Assembly (NCBI GenBank): GCA_019637395.1
Contig: JAHBVR010000021.1
Location: 62,001 to 126,000, forward strand
DNA length: 64,000 nt
Direction of reading: 5' to 3'
DNA from: Vulcanimicrobiota bacterium
Lineage (GTDB): Bacteria; Vulcanimicrobiota; Xenobia; Xenobiales; JADMJV01
Positions within the stretch are counted from its first letter, which is position 1, and each line of letters opens with the position of its first letter. The translations under genes were made by a program, and so were the position numbers. This document shows positions 35,638 through 45,342 of this stretch, piece after piece. The notes under the pieces are model-generated. The model worked only from the letters and a program-made list of their open reading frames with translations, was not told where the DNA came from and made no database searches.

Positions 35638-37593
35638 ATGAACTGGGGTAGGTGGGGAGTGAAAAGACGGCGAGGTTTTTCCATCGTCGAGATGATGGTG
35701 TCGCTGACTTTGATGTCGCTCTTGCTCGGAGTGGTGGCGGTGAATTTTCATGCCCCCCGGGCTCGCGCCGACAGCAAAGGAGCAGCCGTAGTGCTGGCTT
35801 CGGCCCTGCGCCAGGCCCGCCAGCAGGCTCTCTCGCAAGGACGCACGGTGGCTGTGGCTTTCGCTACCGACAATGCTACGCTGGCCCATAGTTCTGGTTT
35901 CTACCAGTTGGTGGGGGAGACCAAACCGCAGGTGGCCACGCGCACCTCCTTCACCAATGAATACGGCGGAGTCAGTATTTTTTGCGGTCAATATAATGGA
36001 CCGACCTGGACCACCAGCTACCCCAGCACCCTGAGCACCGAGAACTTCAGTTTGGGAACCTGGCTGCCTCCCTATCCGCAGGATCACATGGTGGCTTTCC
36101 TGCCCAACGGCCTGGCCGTTTCCGATCTACCCCTGGGAGATGGAGCATACCGATTGGTGGTGGCCAAAAGCTTCTCCTATTCTGGTTCTCCAGCCACTTT
36201 GTCGGCCGCTCACGAGCCCCGCACCGTTTCCATCCGGCCCACCGGCGAGGTGATCGAGGACAATCAGGTGCCGGGCTCCACCAGCATCGCTTTTCAGCCG
36301 GGTAATCTCCGCGATGGAGCCCCGCTGCCGGCCATCACCTCGGCTGCCAACGCCGCCCCTCAACTGGTGGCTCCCTATCTCAAGCTCAATCCCGACGTCA
36401 ATGCCGATATGCTGGCCTCGGTCGCTCCCGCCGGCTCCACGGCCACGGTGCCGCCCAACGGGATGCTGACCTTTACGGTCTATGCTAAAGATCCCGACGG
36501 CGACCAGCTCTGGTGTAAGTGGACCGGCCCGGGTACGTTTTCCTCCGAAGAAGGCGCGCGCATGGTTTGGAACGAGACCGACAAACGCTGGGTCGGGGAG
36601 TGGAGCTGGCGCGTGCCCAAGGGAGCCAGGCCCGATGACACTTACAATTTGACCTGCACCGTGTATGACAATCACGGGGGTGTCACTTCGCCGGTGGATG
36701 TGGGCCTGTCCATGCCCAGGCCGGCCATTATCAGCGGCCAGTCACTGCTCTGCGCCATGCTCGACGGAGCCTATCGCTGGAACTGGGACGGTACCGGGGC
36801 TCAACGCATCGTACGCCGTGAAGATGTTTTGAACAAGGCCATCACCAAGGCGCGCTGGAGCCCGGATTTCAGTTCGGTGGCCATCGTGGCCGGAAACGAC
36901 GTCTATCTGTGCACTCCGGAGGGGCAGAATCTGCAGTTGCTCTTCTCTTATCCCGCCCCGGTAGACGCTCTGTGCTGGGACCGGGACGGTCTCAAACTCT
37001 ATATCATCACCCAGGATAGACTCCATTCCCTGGTTCCCGATCCTTCTGTTTCTACCGCCGATGTCATCCTGTCCCCGGCCCTGGGATTGGATCGCCCCAG
37101 CAGTCTCTCGATGCATCCGACCGCCAAGCTCTTGCTCACGTCCGATTATTCCTCGACCAAGATGATGACCATCTGGCTGCCCGATCCGGACGGCAATAAC
37201 TCACCCTTGCAGTTCAGCCGGGTGCCGGAGACCCTGGGCGATGAGATTCATAATCCCATCTTCGATCAGAGCGGCAATACGCTCTACTTCCGTTGCCGGG
37301 AGCCCGAAGAAAGCGGGCTTTGCTCCATGAAGGCCCAGGCCGTCATTGATGCCAACGCCCGCACCCTCACCTTCCCGGGCAGTAGTGGGGCGTCTTATAT
37401 CCTCAACAGTGAGGGCTCCGGCAGCGGTTACACGATTTCTCCCGATGGACTCTACATCGCCGGTGGATTACCGGGCGATCGAGTGGCTATCTGCCCCGTA
37501 AATGGAACCTCTCTGGCCGATACCATCGACGTCACCGCCGTACCCGCCGACGTGGACCGCAGAGTGGTCGACATCGACTGGGGTTACTACTAG
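35638..37593 (+). CDS. GspH-type pseudopilin fused to Ig-like and beta-propeller domains
   Basis: 651 residues. The prepilin leader ends RRRG|FSIVEMM (Glu at +5), followed by a GspH-like alpha-helix and head (to about 215), with LRQARQQALSQGRTVAV typical of GspH/FimT. A cadherin/PKD-like domain spans about 260-365 (AKDPDGDQL). Residues 375-650 contain five or six four-stranded blade motifs (ARWSPDFSSVAIVAG, LCWDRDGLKLYII, SMHPTAKLLLTSD, IFDQSGNTLYFR, ISPDGLYIAGG), a TolB/WD-like propeller. Ordinary GspH/FimT pilins are 150-200 residues. ATG 35638 has no ribosome site; GTG 35659 lies just behind AGGTGGGG and would give leader MKRRRG. Confidence 0.85.
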   Translation: MNWGRWGVKRRRGFSIVEMMVSLTLMSLLLGVVAVNFHAPRARADSKGAAVVLASALRQARQQALSQGRTVAVAFATDNATLAHSSGFYQLVGETKPQVATRTSFTNEYGGVSIFCGQYNGPTWTTSYPSTLSTENFSLGTWLPPYPQDHMVAFLPNGLAVSDLPLGDGAYRLVVAKSFSYSGSPATLSAAHEPRTVSIRPTGEVIEDNQVPGSTSIAFQPGNLRDGAPLPAITSAANAAPQLVAPYLKLNPDVNADMLASVAPAGSTATVPPNGMLTFTVYAKDPDGDQLWCKWTGPGTFSSEEGARMVWNETDKRWVGEWSWRVPKGARPDDTYNLTCTVYDNHGGVTSPVDVGLSMPRPAIISGQSLLCAMLDGAYRWNWDGTGAQRIVRREDVLNKAITKARWSPDFSSVAIVAGNDVYLCTPEGQNLQLLFSYPAPVDALCWDRDGLKLYIITQDRLHSLVPDPSVSTADVILSPALGLDRPSSLSMHPTAKLLLTSDYSSTKMMTIWLPDPDGNNSPLQFSRVPETLGDEIHNPIFDQSGNTLYFRCREPEESGLCSMKAQAVIDANARTLTFPGSSGASYILNSEGSGSGYTISPDGLYIAGGLPGDRVAICPVNGTSLADTIDVTAVPADVDRRVVDIDWGYY

Positions 37594-37599
37594 AATTAT

Positions 37600-40500
37600 T
37601 TATTCGCGGTCTTCCCAGATGATGAAATTCTCCAGGAGGTGGCGCCAGTAGCGCACCTCCCAGATCTCTCGTAGTTCCTGATCTACGATGGTGTTGTAGG
37701 AGGCGCGGATTTTCTCCTCGGTCTCGTCCTCTGAGAGGCCCAGCAACATGGCTTGCAGATTGGCCAGTTCGCGGGGATAGACCAGGGGCCGGCCGCCGGG
37801 CAGCACCAGCGCCATGGTGGGAGAGAACGGATCGAGATTCCAGGTCTGGTGCAGGGCGTCCTGACGAGCGGTGAGATGCTCGCGTTCGGTTTCGGAGAGG
37901 ACACGGCTGAAGCCGCCCAGGTTCCCCAGCGCCAGGTTGGATTGCACCAGGATTTGCGACCGCTGTTCCGGCGTCAGCGCGTTATTCTGCTGCTGAGCTT
38001 CCGGCGCGGTGGCGGGAACCTCCGGGCTCGCGGGAGGGGGCGGCGGAACGGGCGGGAGACCGCGAGAGTAGAGCACGCCGTCCACATAGATATCGCCGGT
38101 CTGGTTCTGGATGGAATTGGGCTGGACATCGGCGTTGCCGAAGTTTCGGAAGCTGGCCGAGGCGTTGAGAACGGTGTCGTTGCCTGCCGTAACCAGTACA
38201 TGCAGGTTGGCCGGGTCGATCGTCTCGGGGATGGAGAAGCTGACGTTGTTGGCCGTGTTATTCAGATTAAAGGCGCGACTGGCGGTGATGTCGAGCCCGA
38301 CCAGGGGAGCCGGGTTGGTGGCGGCCACTTCTTCGGTAAGGTTGCCCGGCGTAGTGATGGTGTAGTTACCGCCGGTGATATTCTGCATGCTCTGGATCGA
38401 GATGTTGGCACCGGTGAAGCTGGCATTGGCAGCCGTGTTCAGAGAGACGCTGCCAACTTTGAGGTTGCGATCGGCGCTGAGAGTGATATTGCCGGCCGGG
38501 TTGGCGCTTAGGGCCAGGTTGGTGAGGTCCAGGTCAGTGGTGGAATGGGCCTGGATGCCCTCAGGTCCAAAGGTGGTCAAGGTGGAGCCCGACGCAAAGA
38601 CGGTATTGGCAGTGGCCTGGATGGACGCTCCGCGGGCGTCGGCCTGGAGGATGCTCCCGTCCAGGGCGATACCGCCGACCAGACTGACGTTACCGGTGGA
38701 AGTATTGAGTCGGGTGCGACCACCCGGCGTGTTGATGTCGATCTGGTTGTCGCCGCGTAAAACGATTCCCCCGTTGCTGGCGCCGATGTTCAGATCGCCT
38801 CCGCTAAGATTGGCGTTGAGGTTGCGCTGGGCCGCCAGGGAAAGGCTACCACCGCCCACCAGCACCGTGCCGCTGGTCACTGGCAAGAAATTCAGGTCGT
38901 TCAGAGCCAACATGTCGATCCGCCCCGGGCTTGACTGGCCGATGGCGTTGGTGCGCAAGTTGATATCCTGGATTGCCAGAATCTCCTGGTCGCCGTTGAG
39001 AGTGAGAGCCTGGCTGGATCCGGTCGTCAGGTCGAGGTCGCGGCCACTGGTGATTCGAACCCCACCGCTGCCGCCGAGGGTCAGATCGGCCGGGGTTTCT
39101 ACTCGGATGTCGCGGCCGGATTGCAGATTGGTGGGACCGGTTCCGCCGGTCAGTTGTAAGGAGCCGGCCGTGGTAGTGACGGTCAGATCGCCTTCCGGCG
39201 CGATGCTGCCGGCCCACAGAATCAATTCATCGGCAGCGCTGATCAGCGAGCTCGCACCAGCTTGAATTTGCACATCCCGCCCGGCAATGATGACATTCTC
39301 GCCGGTCGCCGCCACGTTGATAGCGCCGGGAGCCGTCATGGTGACGTTGCCGTCGGCGGTCAAAGACAGGTCGCGTCCGCTGGCGCTGCTCACGTTGAGC
39401 TGATTGGCCGAAGTGAAGGCCAGGTCATTGCTTGAAGTAATGTTCAATCCCAGGGTGGAAACATTGAGGGAGCGACCGGGCAATGACTGCAGGCTGATGT
39501 TGCCGCCGCTATCGAGGGTGCTCAGGTTCAATCTGCCGGTGGCGGCCAGCGAATCACCGGTGTAAGAGACCTGGCGTCCAGCGTTCAGTAGAGTATTGGT
39601 CGAGTCGACCGTAAATTGCGACCCGGGGCCGGTAGAGAAACTGGCATCACGGGTGGCATTGACCGTCAACTGAGAATTGGAACGCAGCACCAGATTGTTC
39701 GGCTGGTCGAGCAGAACGTCGCGAGCGGCCCGAATCGTGGTCGGGCCCCCGCTGCTGGCGACCTCCAGGCTGAAGCCGCTGGTGCGCAGGTCGACGTCGC
39801 CGGTGGTGGCATTGACGACGATAGCGCCAGGTGCGTCCAGCAAGGTGCCGCCAGTGGCTCGCGTGGTCACGCTTTGACCCTGCACCGTCAGACGGTCCCC
39901 TCCGCGCAGGCGGAGATCGCCACCGGAAGCGGCGATATTGACGCTGCCGTTGGCTTTCAAGGTGTTGTTGCCGGTGGAGGTTCCCCAACTGAGAGACCCG
40001 GGACTGATGCCGATCAAGTCACCGCCCGAGCTGATGTTCAGCGAGGAGGTGTTGATGAGGTTGTTTTGGCCTGCCGGAGCCTGGATCAGGACGTTGCCGG
40101 TGGTGGTCTGAATGTTGACGTCGCCGTTCTCGATGCGGTCCTGCGTCAGGGTCACATTGCGACCCGCGGTCAGCAAAGACGGTCCGCCGTTGAGATGGAG
40201 ATTGTGACCGGCCGTGGTAGTGGTAGTGAGATCCAGGCCCGCGCTGAGGGTGGTAGTAGCGCTGGTGGCGCTGCTAAAGAGCAGGTTGGAGTCGGCCGCG
40301 GCGGTGACGTTATCACTGGCGGTCACCTGCACGCTTCCATTGGTACTGCGGACCTGCAGCACAGAATTGGCACCGTCGGCCCGCAGGTTGACGTTGCCGG
40401 CCGTGGCGGTGATGCGATTGCCGGTCACGCCGTTGGAATCCAGGCTGCCGGCGCTGGTGGTCAGGGTGACGTTCTTTCCCTGAAAGTCGATGGCTCCGCC

Positions 40501-43500
40501 CGCGGAGATGACGCTGCCGGCCCCGTTGGTAAGCGTCAGGTTGTTGCCGGCCGCCAGGCGCAGATCGCCGGTCCGGGCCGTGAGCGTGGAGCCGGCCGCA
40601 CCGGTAACGACCAGATCGTGAGTGGCGCTGGCGTCCACCTGGTCGAATTCGAAGCGCAAGCCGGTCAGCGGTTTGCTTTCGACCCGGAGATCATTGCCGG
40701 CGGTCAAGGAGAGGACAGAGGCAGGACCGGAATTGCCGATAAAGTTGGTGCCGCTGAGAACCAGGTTGTGGCCCGCCCGCAGGCTCTGGCTGGGACCGCG
40801 CAGAGTGATGGTTTGGCCGCCTCCCGTCTCGAGCAGCAGATCGCGGGTAGCGTTGATTCCCACCGTTCCCGCCGTCAAGCCGCCCTGGATGGCCATATTG
40901 CTGGGGGCAGTCAACTGGATGTCGCGCTCCGAGGTTAGATTGACGCTACCGTTCGAATCGCTGGCCTGCAGGACCACATCCCCGCCGGTGGCGCGCAGGA
41001 CCAGATCTTCGCTGCTGTTGGTGGTCGTGATGTTGACCGCGCCAGCAGAGTTGAAGCTCTGGGTGGATCCGGTGGTGGAGTTGAGCCCGCCGGCGGTCCA
41101 GGTGATTTTGCCACCATTGGCCTGGTAGGCTGCTCCGCCCTCGACATCGACTCTCAGGTTGCGCCCGGCGCTCAGGGTCTGATCTCCATTGGTGGTGATA
41201 AAGAAATTGCCACCGATGTTAGTGTCGACGAGCAGATCGCGGGTGGCCGCGATGCTCAGGGAGGGAATGGGGCTGACGCCGAACCCGCCGGGGGAAGAAA
41301 GCAGTACATCCCGCCCCGCTGTCATGGATAGAGGTCCGAGGACGCCTTCGGAAATGCCCGGCGTATGAAGGCTCAGGTCATTGCCCGCCTGCAAATTAAT
41401 GGAAGTCCCATCGAATTGAATCGAGTTGGCGGGTCCAGATTGCAAGGCGATGTCGTTGGTCGAAGTGACCAGGGTGGCGCCGGTCGAGCCGATCTGCAGG
41501 TTGTTGGCGGCGCTATCGGTGATATTGCCGCCGCTGCTGCGCAGGGTCGTGTCTCCGTTGGTGGCCAGAAAGACATTGGTTCCGCCGGCCTGGGCGGTGA
41601 TATTGCCGTTAGTGCTGATGACGTTGACGGCGGTTCGGCCTTCCACGCGCAGATTACCGCCGCTAGTGTTCAAGCTCACTTCGCGACCGCTCAGGAGCGT
41701 CCGGCCGGTCTGACTGGTCAGGCCTAACGAACTTTCGTTCATGGTCAGGTTGCGGGTCGCCTTCAACTCCAGGTCGCCAAGGCTGGTGATACTATGAGCG
41801 TTATCGTGGCTGGAGAGAATGTCGCGGCCGGCGCTAACGTTCAGCCCGCCCACGTTCATTTGAGTGCTGCCGGCCGGAAAGGCCTGCAGGTTGACGTCGT
41901 TGCCTGCCTCCATGTGGACCACGCTGGCCATACCGGGTTGGTTCCAATTGGTGACCTGGACGGTGATGTCGCGCCCGGCGGTGAGACTGGTCAGTGTGGC
42001 GGTTTCGCTGAAAGTGAACGGGTTGCCGGTGCGGACGGTGAGGTCCCGACCGGCGTCCAGGGTGATGGCGTCGGTGGCCTGAAATTCGATGTTGCCGTTA
42101 CCGTTAGCCTGAATCAGCAAGTCCCCGTTCTGAGCCGAGAAGTCGAGCGCTCCGTCGCGGGCCAGCATGCGGATGCTGCCAGGCGTGTTGACGGTGATAT
42201 CCTGGCCGGCGCGCAAGATAAGCTCGGCCACCTCGATGGTGCCGTCGTGGGTCAGATTGATGTCGTTGCCGGCGTTCAGCGTGAGGTGCGTGCTCAGGCC
42301 GGTAAAGCCATTGCCGGCGTAGTTAATGTCGTTATTGGCCATCAGCACCAGGTTGGTGGCGGCGATAATGGCGCCGGTGCTGACCGTGCCATCGCCATTG
42401 GACGGCAGGCTGCCCAGCATCATGTCGTAAGTACCGCTGTTGGGGGGTCCATCGACGATGTCGATGTTGTCCGGGTCGAGCAGCAGGGTGCCGTTGCCTA
42501 CGTTGACCGGGCCCTGCAGATAGAGGCGGTGCCCACTGATCTCGGCGAACCCGTTGGTGGCGTTGACAGCCCCCAGGCTCAGCGTGGTACCGTCGGAGAG
42601 AAGGCGGGCGTCTCCCCCGTTATTGGCACTGACCAGACCGCTGCCGGTGTGCACCGTCGCCTGACTGGAGTCCAGCCGCACCGTGCCACCGTCGGCGCGT
42701 ATGGTGCCGCTGTTGAGCAGCAGGCCCTCGGCACCGTGGGCCAGCGTCTGGCCGTTGCCCTGAGATTCAAAGCTGCCCGCTTCGATCAGTCCCGGATTGT
42801 TGACCACCTGGCCGAGAATCTGCGACATCTGGCCGGGCTGCAGCAGCACCGTGCCGCCCTGGCCCCCGCCGGTGAACTGAGGGTTGAATCCGTCCGGCAC
42901 GGCGAATTGGATCTGGCCCCGCCCGTCGACTGAGAAAGTGGCCTGGGTGGTGGCGCCCAGGTTGACATGGCCGGTCTGAGCCACGATCAAGCCTTGATTG
43001 TCGAGGAGCGGCGAGACCAGCACCACGAAGCCGCCGTCGGCCACGCGAATTTCGCCCTGGTTGGTGATGGCCGCCAGGGGCAGGCTGCGGTCCTGGGTCA
43101 GGCGGTAGGTTCCCGAAAGAAAATCGTCATCGCTCATTTTCAGAGTGGAGGCGGTGAAACTGCCCACATCGACGATGGAATTCGGACCAAAAAGAATTCC
43201 GTTGGGATTGAGCAAAAAGACGCGGCCGTTGGCCTGCAGGGTACCCTGGATCAGCGAAGGGTCGACGCCGGTGACGCGATTGAGAATGGCCGCCTGGGTG
43301 CCGGGCTGCAGAAAGCGCACCGTTTCTCCCAGACCAATATTGAATTGATTCCAATTGAGAATGGCCTGGGGAGAGGACTGCAAGATTTGCAGGAAATTCG
43401 GATTGAGGCTCTGGATTTGCACCTGGCCGTGCACGGTGGTGGGGTCGGTCGGCAAAGCCCAACCGCCGGCGGACAAACCCAAACCAATGACGTAGGCTAA

Positions 43501-43515
43501 AATTGTACGGTGCAC
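37600..43515 (-). CDS. Filamentous-haemagglutinin-like exoprotein (two-partner secretion TpsA)
   Basis: 1971 residues. MHRTILAYVIGLGLSAGG is a signal peptide ending near WALP. The TPS/haemagglutination-activity domain (about 30-250) carries NWNQFNIG and the diagnostic NPNGILFGPNS. The central 1400 residues are a beta-helix of repeated segments of the form LxAGRDLxxxT. A Pro-rich spacer (PPVPPPPPASP) and a helical C-terminal domain of about 150 residues close the protein. Such proteins cross the outer membrane through a TpsB pore and act as adhesins or effectors. GTG 43515 is chosen because GGGAGGG lies 6-7 nt upstream and the signal peptide follows at once. No tpsB gene is in the window. Confidence 0.92.
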   Translation of the reverse strand: MHRTILAYVIGLGLSAGGWALPTDPTTVHGQVQIQSLNPNFLQILQSSPQAILNWNQFNIGLGETVRFLQPGTQAAILNRVTGVDPSLIQGTLQANGRVFLLNPNGILFGPNSIVDVGSFTASTLKMSDDDFLSGTYRLTQDRSLPLAAITNQGEIRVADGGFVVLVSPLLDNQGLIVAQTGHVNLGATTQATFSVDGRGQIQFAVPDGFNPQFTGGGQGGTVLLQPGQMSQILGQVVNNPGLIEAGSFESQGNGQTLAHGAEGLLLNSGTIRADGGTVRLDSSQATVHTGSGLVSANNGGDARLLSDGTTLSLGAVNATNGFAEISGHRLYLQGPVNVGNGTLLLDPDNIDIVDGPPNSGTYDMMLGSLPSNGDGTVSTGAIIAATNLVLMANNDINYAGNGFTGLSTHLTLNAGNDINLTHDGTIEVAELILRAGQDITVNTPGSIRMLARDGALDFSAQNGDLLIQANGNGNIEFQATDAITLDAGRDLTVRTGNPFTFSETATLTSLTAGRDITVQVTNWNQPGMASVVHMEAGNDVNLQAFPAGSTQMNVGGLNVSAGRDILSSHDNAHSITSLGDLELKATRNLTMNESSLGLTSQTGRTLLSGREVSLNTSGGNLRVEGRTAVNVISTNGNITAQAGGTNVFLATNGDTTLRSSGGNITDSAANNLQIGSTGATLVTSTNDIALQSGPANSIQFDGTSINLQAGNDLSLHTPGISEGVLGPLSMTAGRDVLLSSPGGFGVSPIPSLSIAATRDLLVDTNIGGNFFITTNGDQTLSAGRNLRVDVEGGAAYQANGGKITWTAGGLNSTTGSTQSFNSAGAVNITTTNSSEDLVLRATGGDVVLQASDSNGSVNLTSERDIQLTAPSNMAIQGGLTAGTVGINATRDLLLETGGGQTITLRGPSQSLRAGHNLVLSGTNFIGNSGPASVLSLTAGNDLRVESKPLTGLRFEFDQVDASATHDLVVTGAAGSTLTARTGDLRLAAGNNLTLTNGAGSVISAGGAIDFQGKNVTLTTSAGSLDSNGVTGNRITATAGNVNLRADGANSVLQVRSTNGSVQVTASDNVTAAADSNLLFSSATSATTTLSAGLDLTTTTTAGHNLHLNGGPSLLTAGRNVTLTQDRIENGDVNIQTTTGNVLIQAPAGQNNLINTSSLNISSGGDLIGISPGSLSWGTSTGNNTLKANGSVNIAASGGDLRLRGGDRLTVQGQSVTTRATGGTLLDAPGAIVVNATTGDVDLRTSGFSLEVASSGGPTTIRAARDVLLDQPNNLVLRSNSQLTVNATRDASFSTGPGSQFTVDSTNTLLNAGRQVSYTGDSLAATGRLNLSTLDSGGNISLQSLPGRSLNVSTLGLNITSSNDLAFTSANQLNVSSASGRDLSLTADGNVTMTAPGAINVAATGENVIIAGRDVQIQAGASSLISAADELILWAGSIAPEGDLTVTTTAGSLQLTGGTGPTNLQSGRDIRVETPADLTLGGSGGVRITSGRDLDLTTGSSQALTLNGDQEILAIQDINLRTNAIGQSSPGRIDMLALNDLNFLPVTSGTVLVGGGSLSLAAQRNLNANLSGGDLNIGASNGGIVLRGDNQIDINTPGGRTRLNTSTGNVSLVGGIALDGSILQADARGASIQATANTVFASGSTLTTFGPEGIQAHSTTDLDLTNLALSANPAGNITLSADRNLKVGSVSLNTAANASFTGANISIQSMQNITGGNYTITTPGNLTEEVAATNPAPLVGLDITASRAFNLNNTANNVSFSIPETIDPANLHVLVTAGNDTVLNASASFRNFGNADVQPNSIQNQTGDIYVDGVLYSRGLPPVPPPPPASPEVPATAPEAQQQNNALTPEQRSQILVQSNLALGNLGGFSRVLSETEREHLTARQDALHQTWNLDPFSPTMALVLPGGRPLVYPRELANLQAMLLGLSEDETEEKIRASYNTIVDQELREIWEVRYWRHLLENFIIWEDRE

Positions 43516-43602
43516 AGCAATCCCTCCCTGCCATGCGCCTTGGCCCTTTCCTGCTGAGATCCTGCGGGAACGGCAGCAAGTCTGTGGAAGTGGCTCCATG
43601 GA

Positions 43603-44181
43603 ATGCCTCGCTTTCGCTTTGCGGTCAAGGATGAATGGGGCCGGAGAAAAACCGGCGGAATGGATGCGCCTGATCTGGAGGGAGCACGTAAACGCCTGCT
43701 GCAGGGCGGGTTCGAGGTGGTCTCCTTGGTGGAAGAGGGCCAACCCCTACGCCAAGAGGAATTGGCCGTTCCTCGTAAACCGCCTTCGAAATTGCTGGCT
43801 TACACGGGCATGGCGCTCTTTGCTCTGGGTGGGATGGTAGCTTTGGCCAGCTGGTTGCGGCGGCCTGCTGTAAAGATTGCCCCACCCCAGCCGCTGAAGC
43901 TGGTCTTCCAAGGGCGCGCCAGCGGTGCTTGTCAGCGAGTGGTTTTAGACTTGCCGGAGTTACCCTATCATCAGGAAGCCGTCCTGAAGGATGGCCGCTA
44001 TCGGCTGGAAGTTCAACTTAAGGTGCAGCAGAAACCGACTTACGCCTGGGTGCAGGTCATCGGCGCCACCGCCGGTAAAGCCCTCCCGCTGGACGCCGAG
44101 AGCCGTGAACTGCCCTCCCGGAAAATGCTGGCGCTCCAACCCGGGCACACGGAATATTCGGTGAATGACTTAAAATATTGA
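43603..44181 (+). CDS. Membrane protein with GspF-type N-terminal domain
   Basis: 192 residues. Residues 1-45 (FRFAVKDEWGRRKTGGMDAP then GARKRLLQGGFEVVSL) match the pattern of the cytoplasmic domain that normally opens GspF/PilC (FxYxAxDxxGKxxxGxxxA...A...L...G). A basic linker, one transmembrane segment (about 64-84) and a 100-residue extracytoplasmic beta-type domain follow. The two transcripts diverge from the TpsA gene with 87 bp between them. The platform protein at 32493 lacks exactly this domain. Confidence 0.7.
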   Translation: MPRFRFAVKDEWGRRKTGGMDAPDLEGARKRLLQGGFEVVSLVEEGQPLRQEELAVPRKPPSKLLAYTGMALFALGGMVALASWLRRPAVKIAPPQPLKLVFQGRASGACQRVVLDLPELPYHQEAVLKDGRYRLEVQLKVQQKPTYAWVQVIGATAGKALPLDAESRELPSRKMLALQPGHTEYSVNDLKY

Positions 44182-44184
44182 ACC

Positions 44185-44721
44185 CTACAGACCCTTTTTG
44201 AAAAACTCCTGGAGTTGGGAAGTGTAGAGGGTGGCATAGATGGGCGAGACCAGGTTGTAGGTGTTGCCGTCAGGGGAGACGTTGCCGGCCAGCATGGTCG
44301 AGCGCGGGTCAAAGGATACATTCAGGGTGAAGCGCCCTCCCCGCGGCAGGCAATAGCCCGGATTGACCATCGGTTGCGGCACGTAGTTGAGGTTCTCCAG
44401 GATTTTTTGGCGACTGATGTCGTCGTTGATGGTCGGCGGGAACTTGAGGTTGACGCTGATGCGATCGCCCCAGCCTTCGGGCTGATGACCCAAATTCATG
44501 TTCTTGGCCAGCCTCACCAGGCCGCCGGCCAGACCCGGCGCGAAAGAACGGGAATTCTGATTCAAGTAAACCCACCAACTGGGACTGGCTTCGATGACCA
44601 CCGCCCGGCGGAAGACCCCGGCCCGCGCGGGCGTCAGCGTCTCGAGAAAGGTGGCCAGGTCCTGGGCTCCGGCCATGGTCGCCAGCAAGGCCACCCCGAG
44701 AATGGTGCAGAGAAATCTCAT
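44185..44721 (-). CDS. Secreted protein of unknown function
   Basis: 178 residues starting MRFLCTILGVALLATMAGAQ, a clear signal peptide with cleavage after AGA. The mature part has GYCLPRGGRFTLNVSFDPRS and SPIYATLYTSQLQEFF but no motif I can name. ATG 44721 is used because the frame upstream of it is antisense to the macro-domain gene. It converges on the preceding gene with only 3 nt between stops. Confidence 0.65.
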   Translation of the reverse strand: MRFLCTILGVALLATMAGAQDLATFLETLTPARAGVFRRAVVIEASPSWWVYLNQNSRSFAPGLAGGLVRLAKNMNLGHQPEGWGDRISVNLKFPPTINDDISRQKILENLNYVPQPMVNPGYCLPRGGRFTLNVSFDPRSTMLAGNVSPDGNTYNLVSPIYATLYTSQLQEFFKKGL

Positions 44722-44782
44722 GCTGAGCCGTTTCGAATCGGGCCTGGCAGGGGCCTCTTGGAGGGTACGGAAACCTCTCCAG

Positions 44783-45250
44783 ATGGATGTTCGGGTGGTG
44801 GACGGGGACCTTTTGCGCCAACCGGTCGAGGTGATCGTCAATTCCTGGAACCGCAACTTCATTCCTTACTGGCTGCTGATTCCGGCAGGCGTGTCCGGGG
44901 CGATTCGCCGCCAGGCCGGACCCATGCCCTTTCGCGAGGTCGGCAAACGGGGTCTTTTGCCGGTGGGGGAGGCGGTGCTGACCGGCGCCGGCCGTTTGCC
45001 TTTCAAGGGGATCATTCACGTAGCCGGTCTCAACTGGTGGTGGATGGCCGACCGCAATTCCGTCCAACTTTCCACCCGCAACGCCCTGCGGGTCTTTCGA
45101 GAACACGGTTTCGCCAGCCTGGCTTTCCCCTTGATCGGCGCGGGCACCGGAGGTCTGTCTCCCCAGTCGGTTCAGCAATGGATGCAGGCGGAAATCGAGA
45201 GCCAGCCGGGGAAAGGCCAGGTTCTGCTCGTTCGCTATCGCAATCAGTAG
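44783..45250 (+). CDS. Macro domain protein (ADP-ribose binding/hydrolysing)
   Basis: 155 residues forming one macro domain: VDGDLLRQPVEVIVNSWNRN (the IVNxxN motif), GVSGAIRRQAG, GKRGLLPVGEAVLTGAGRLP, IIHVAG and the loop GAGTGGLSPQS. Family members bind ADP-ribose and often remove it from proteins or O-acetyl-ADP-ribose. The protein is cytoplasmic. ATG 44783 gives the family length; the nearest GAGGG is too far upstream to be a good ribosome site. It diverges from the secreted protein at 44721. Confidence 0.85.
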   Translation: MDVRVVDGDLLRQPVEVIVNSWNRNFIPYWLLIPAGVSGAIRRQAGPMPFREVGKRGLLPVGEAVLTGAGRLPFKGIIHVAGLNWWWMADRNSVQLSTRNALRVFREHGFASLAFPLIGAGTGGLSPQSVQQWMQAEIESQPGKGQVLLVRYRNQ

Positions 45251-45342
45251 ATGGTGAATCCACCGTCCGGTTACGAAGGTAGGGCGCGGTAGCGCGTGAC
45301 TGTCAGAACAGGCTCAAACGAAAGGGAAGCGAATCTGACCGC

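Noticed and set aside
39616-40938. Long plus-strand frame inside the TpsA gene
   Set aside because: Composition (Gly, Val, Asp and Arg-rich with no fold signal) is a shadow of the repetitive beta-helix codons on the other strand.
43516-43743. Upstream start of the TpsA protein
   Set aside because: It overlaps the divergent GspF-domain gene, and a strong ribosome site plus a signal peptide begin at 43515.
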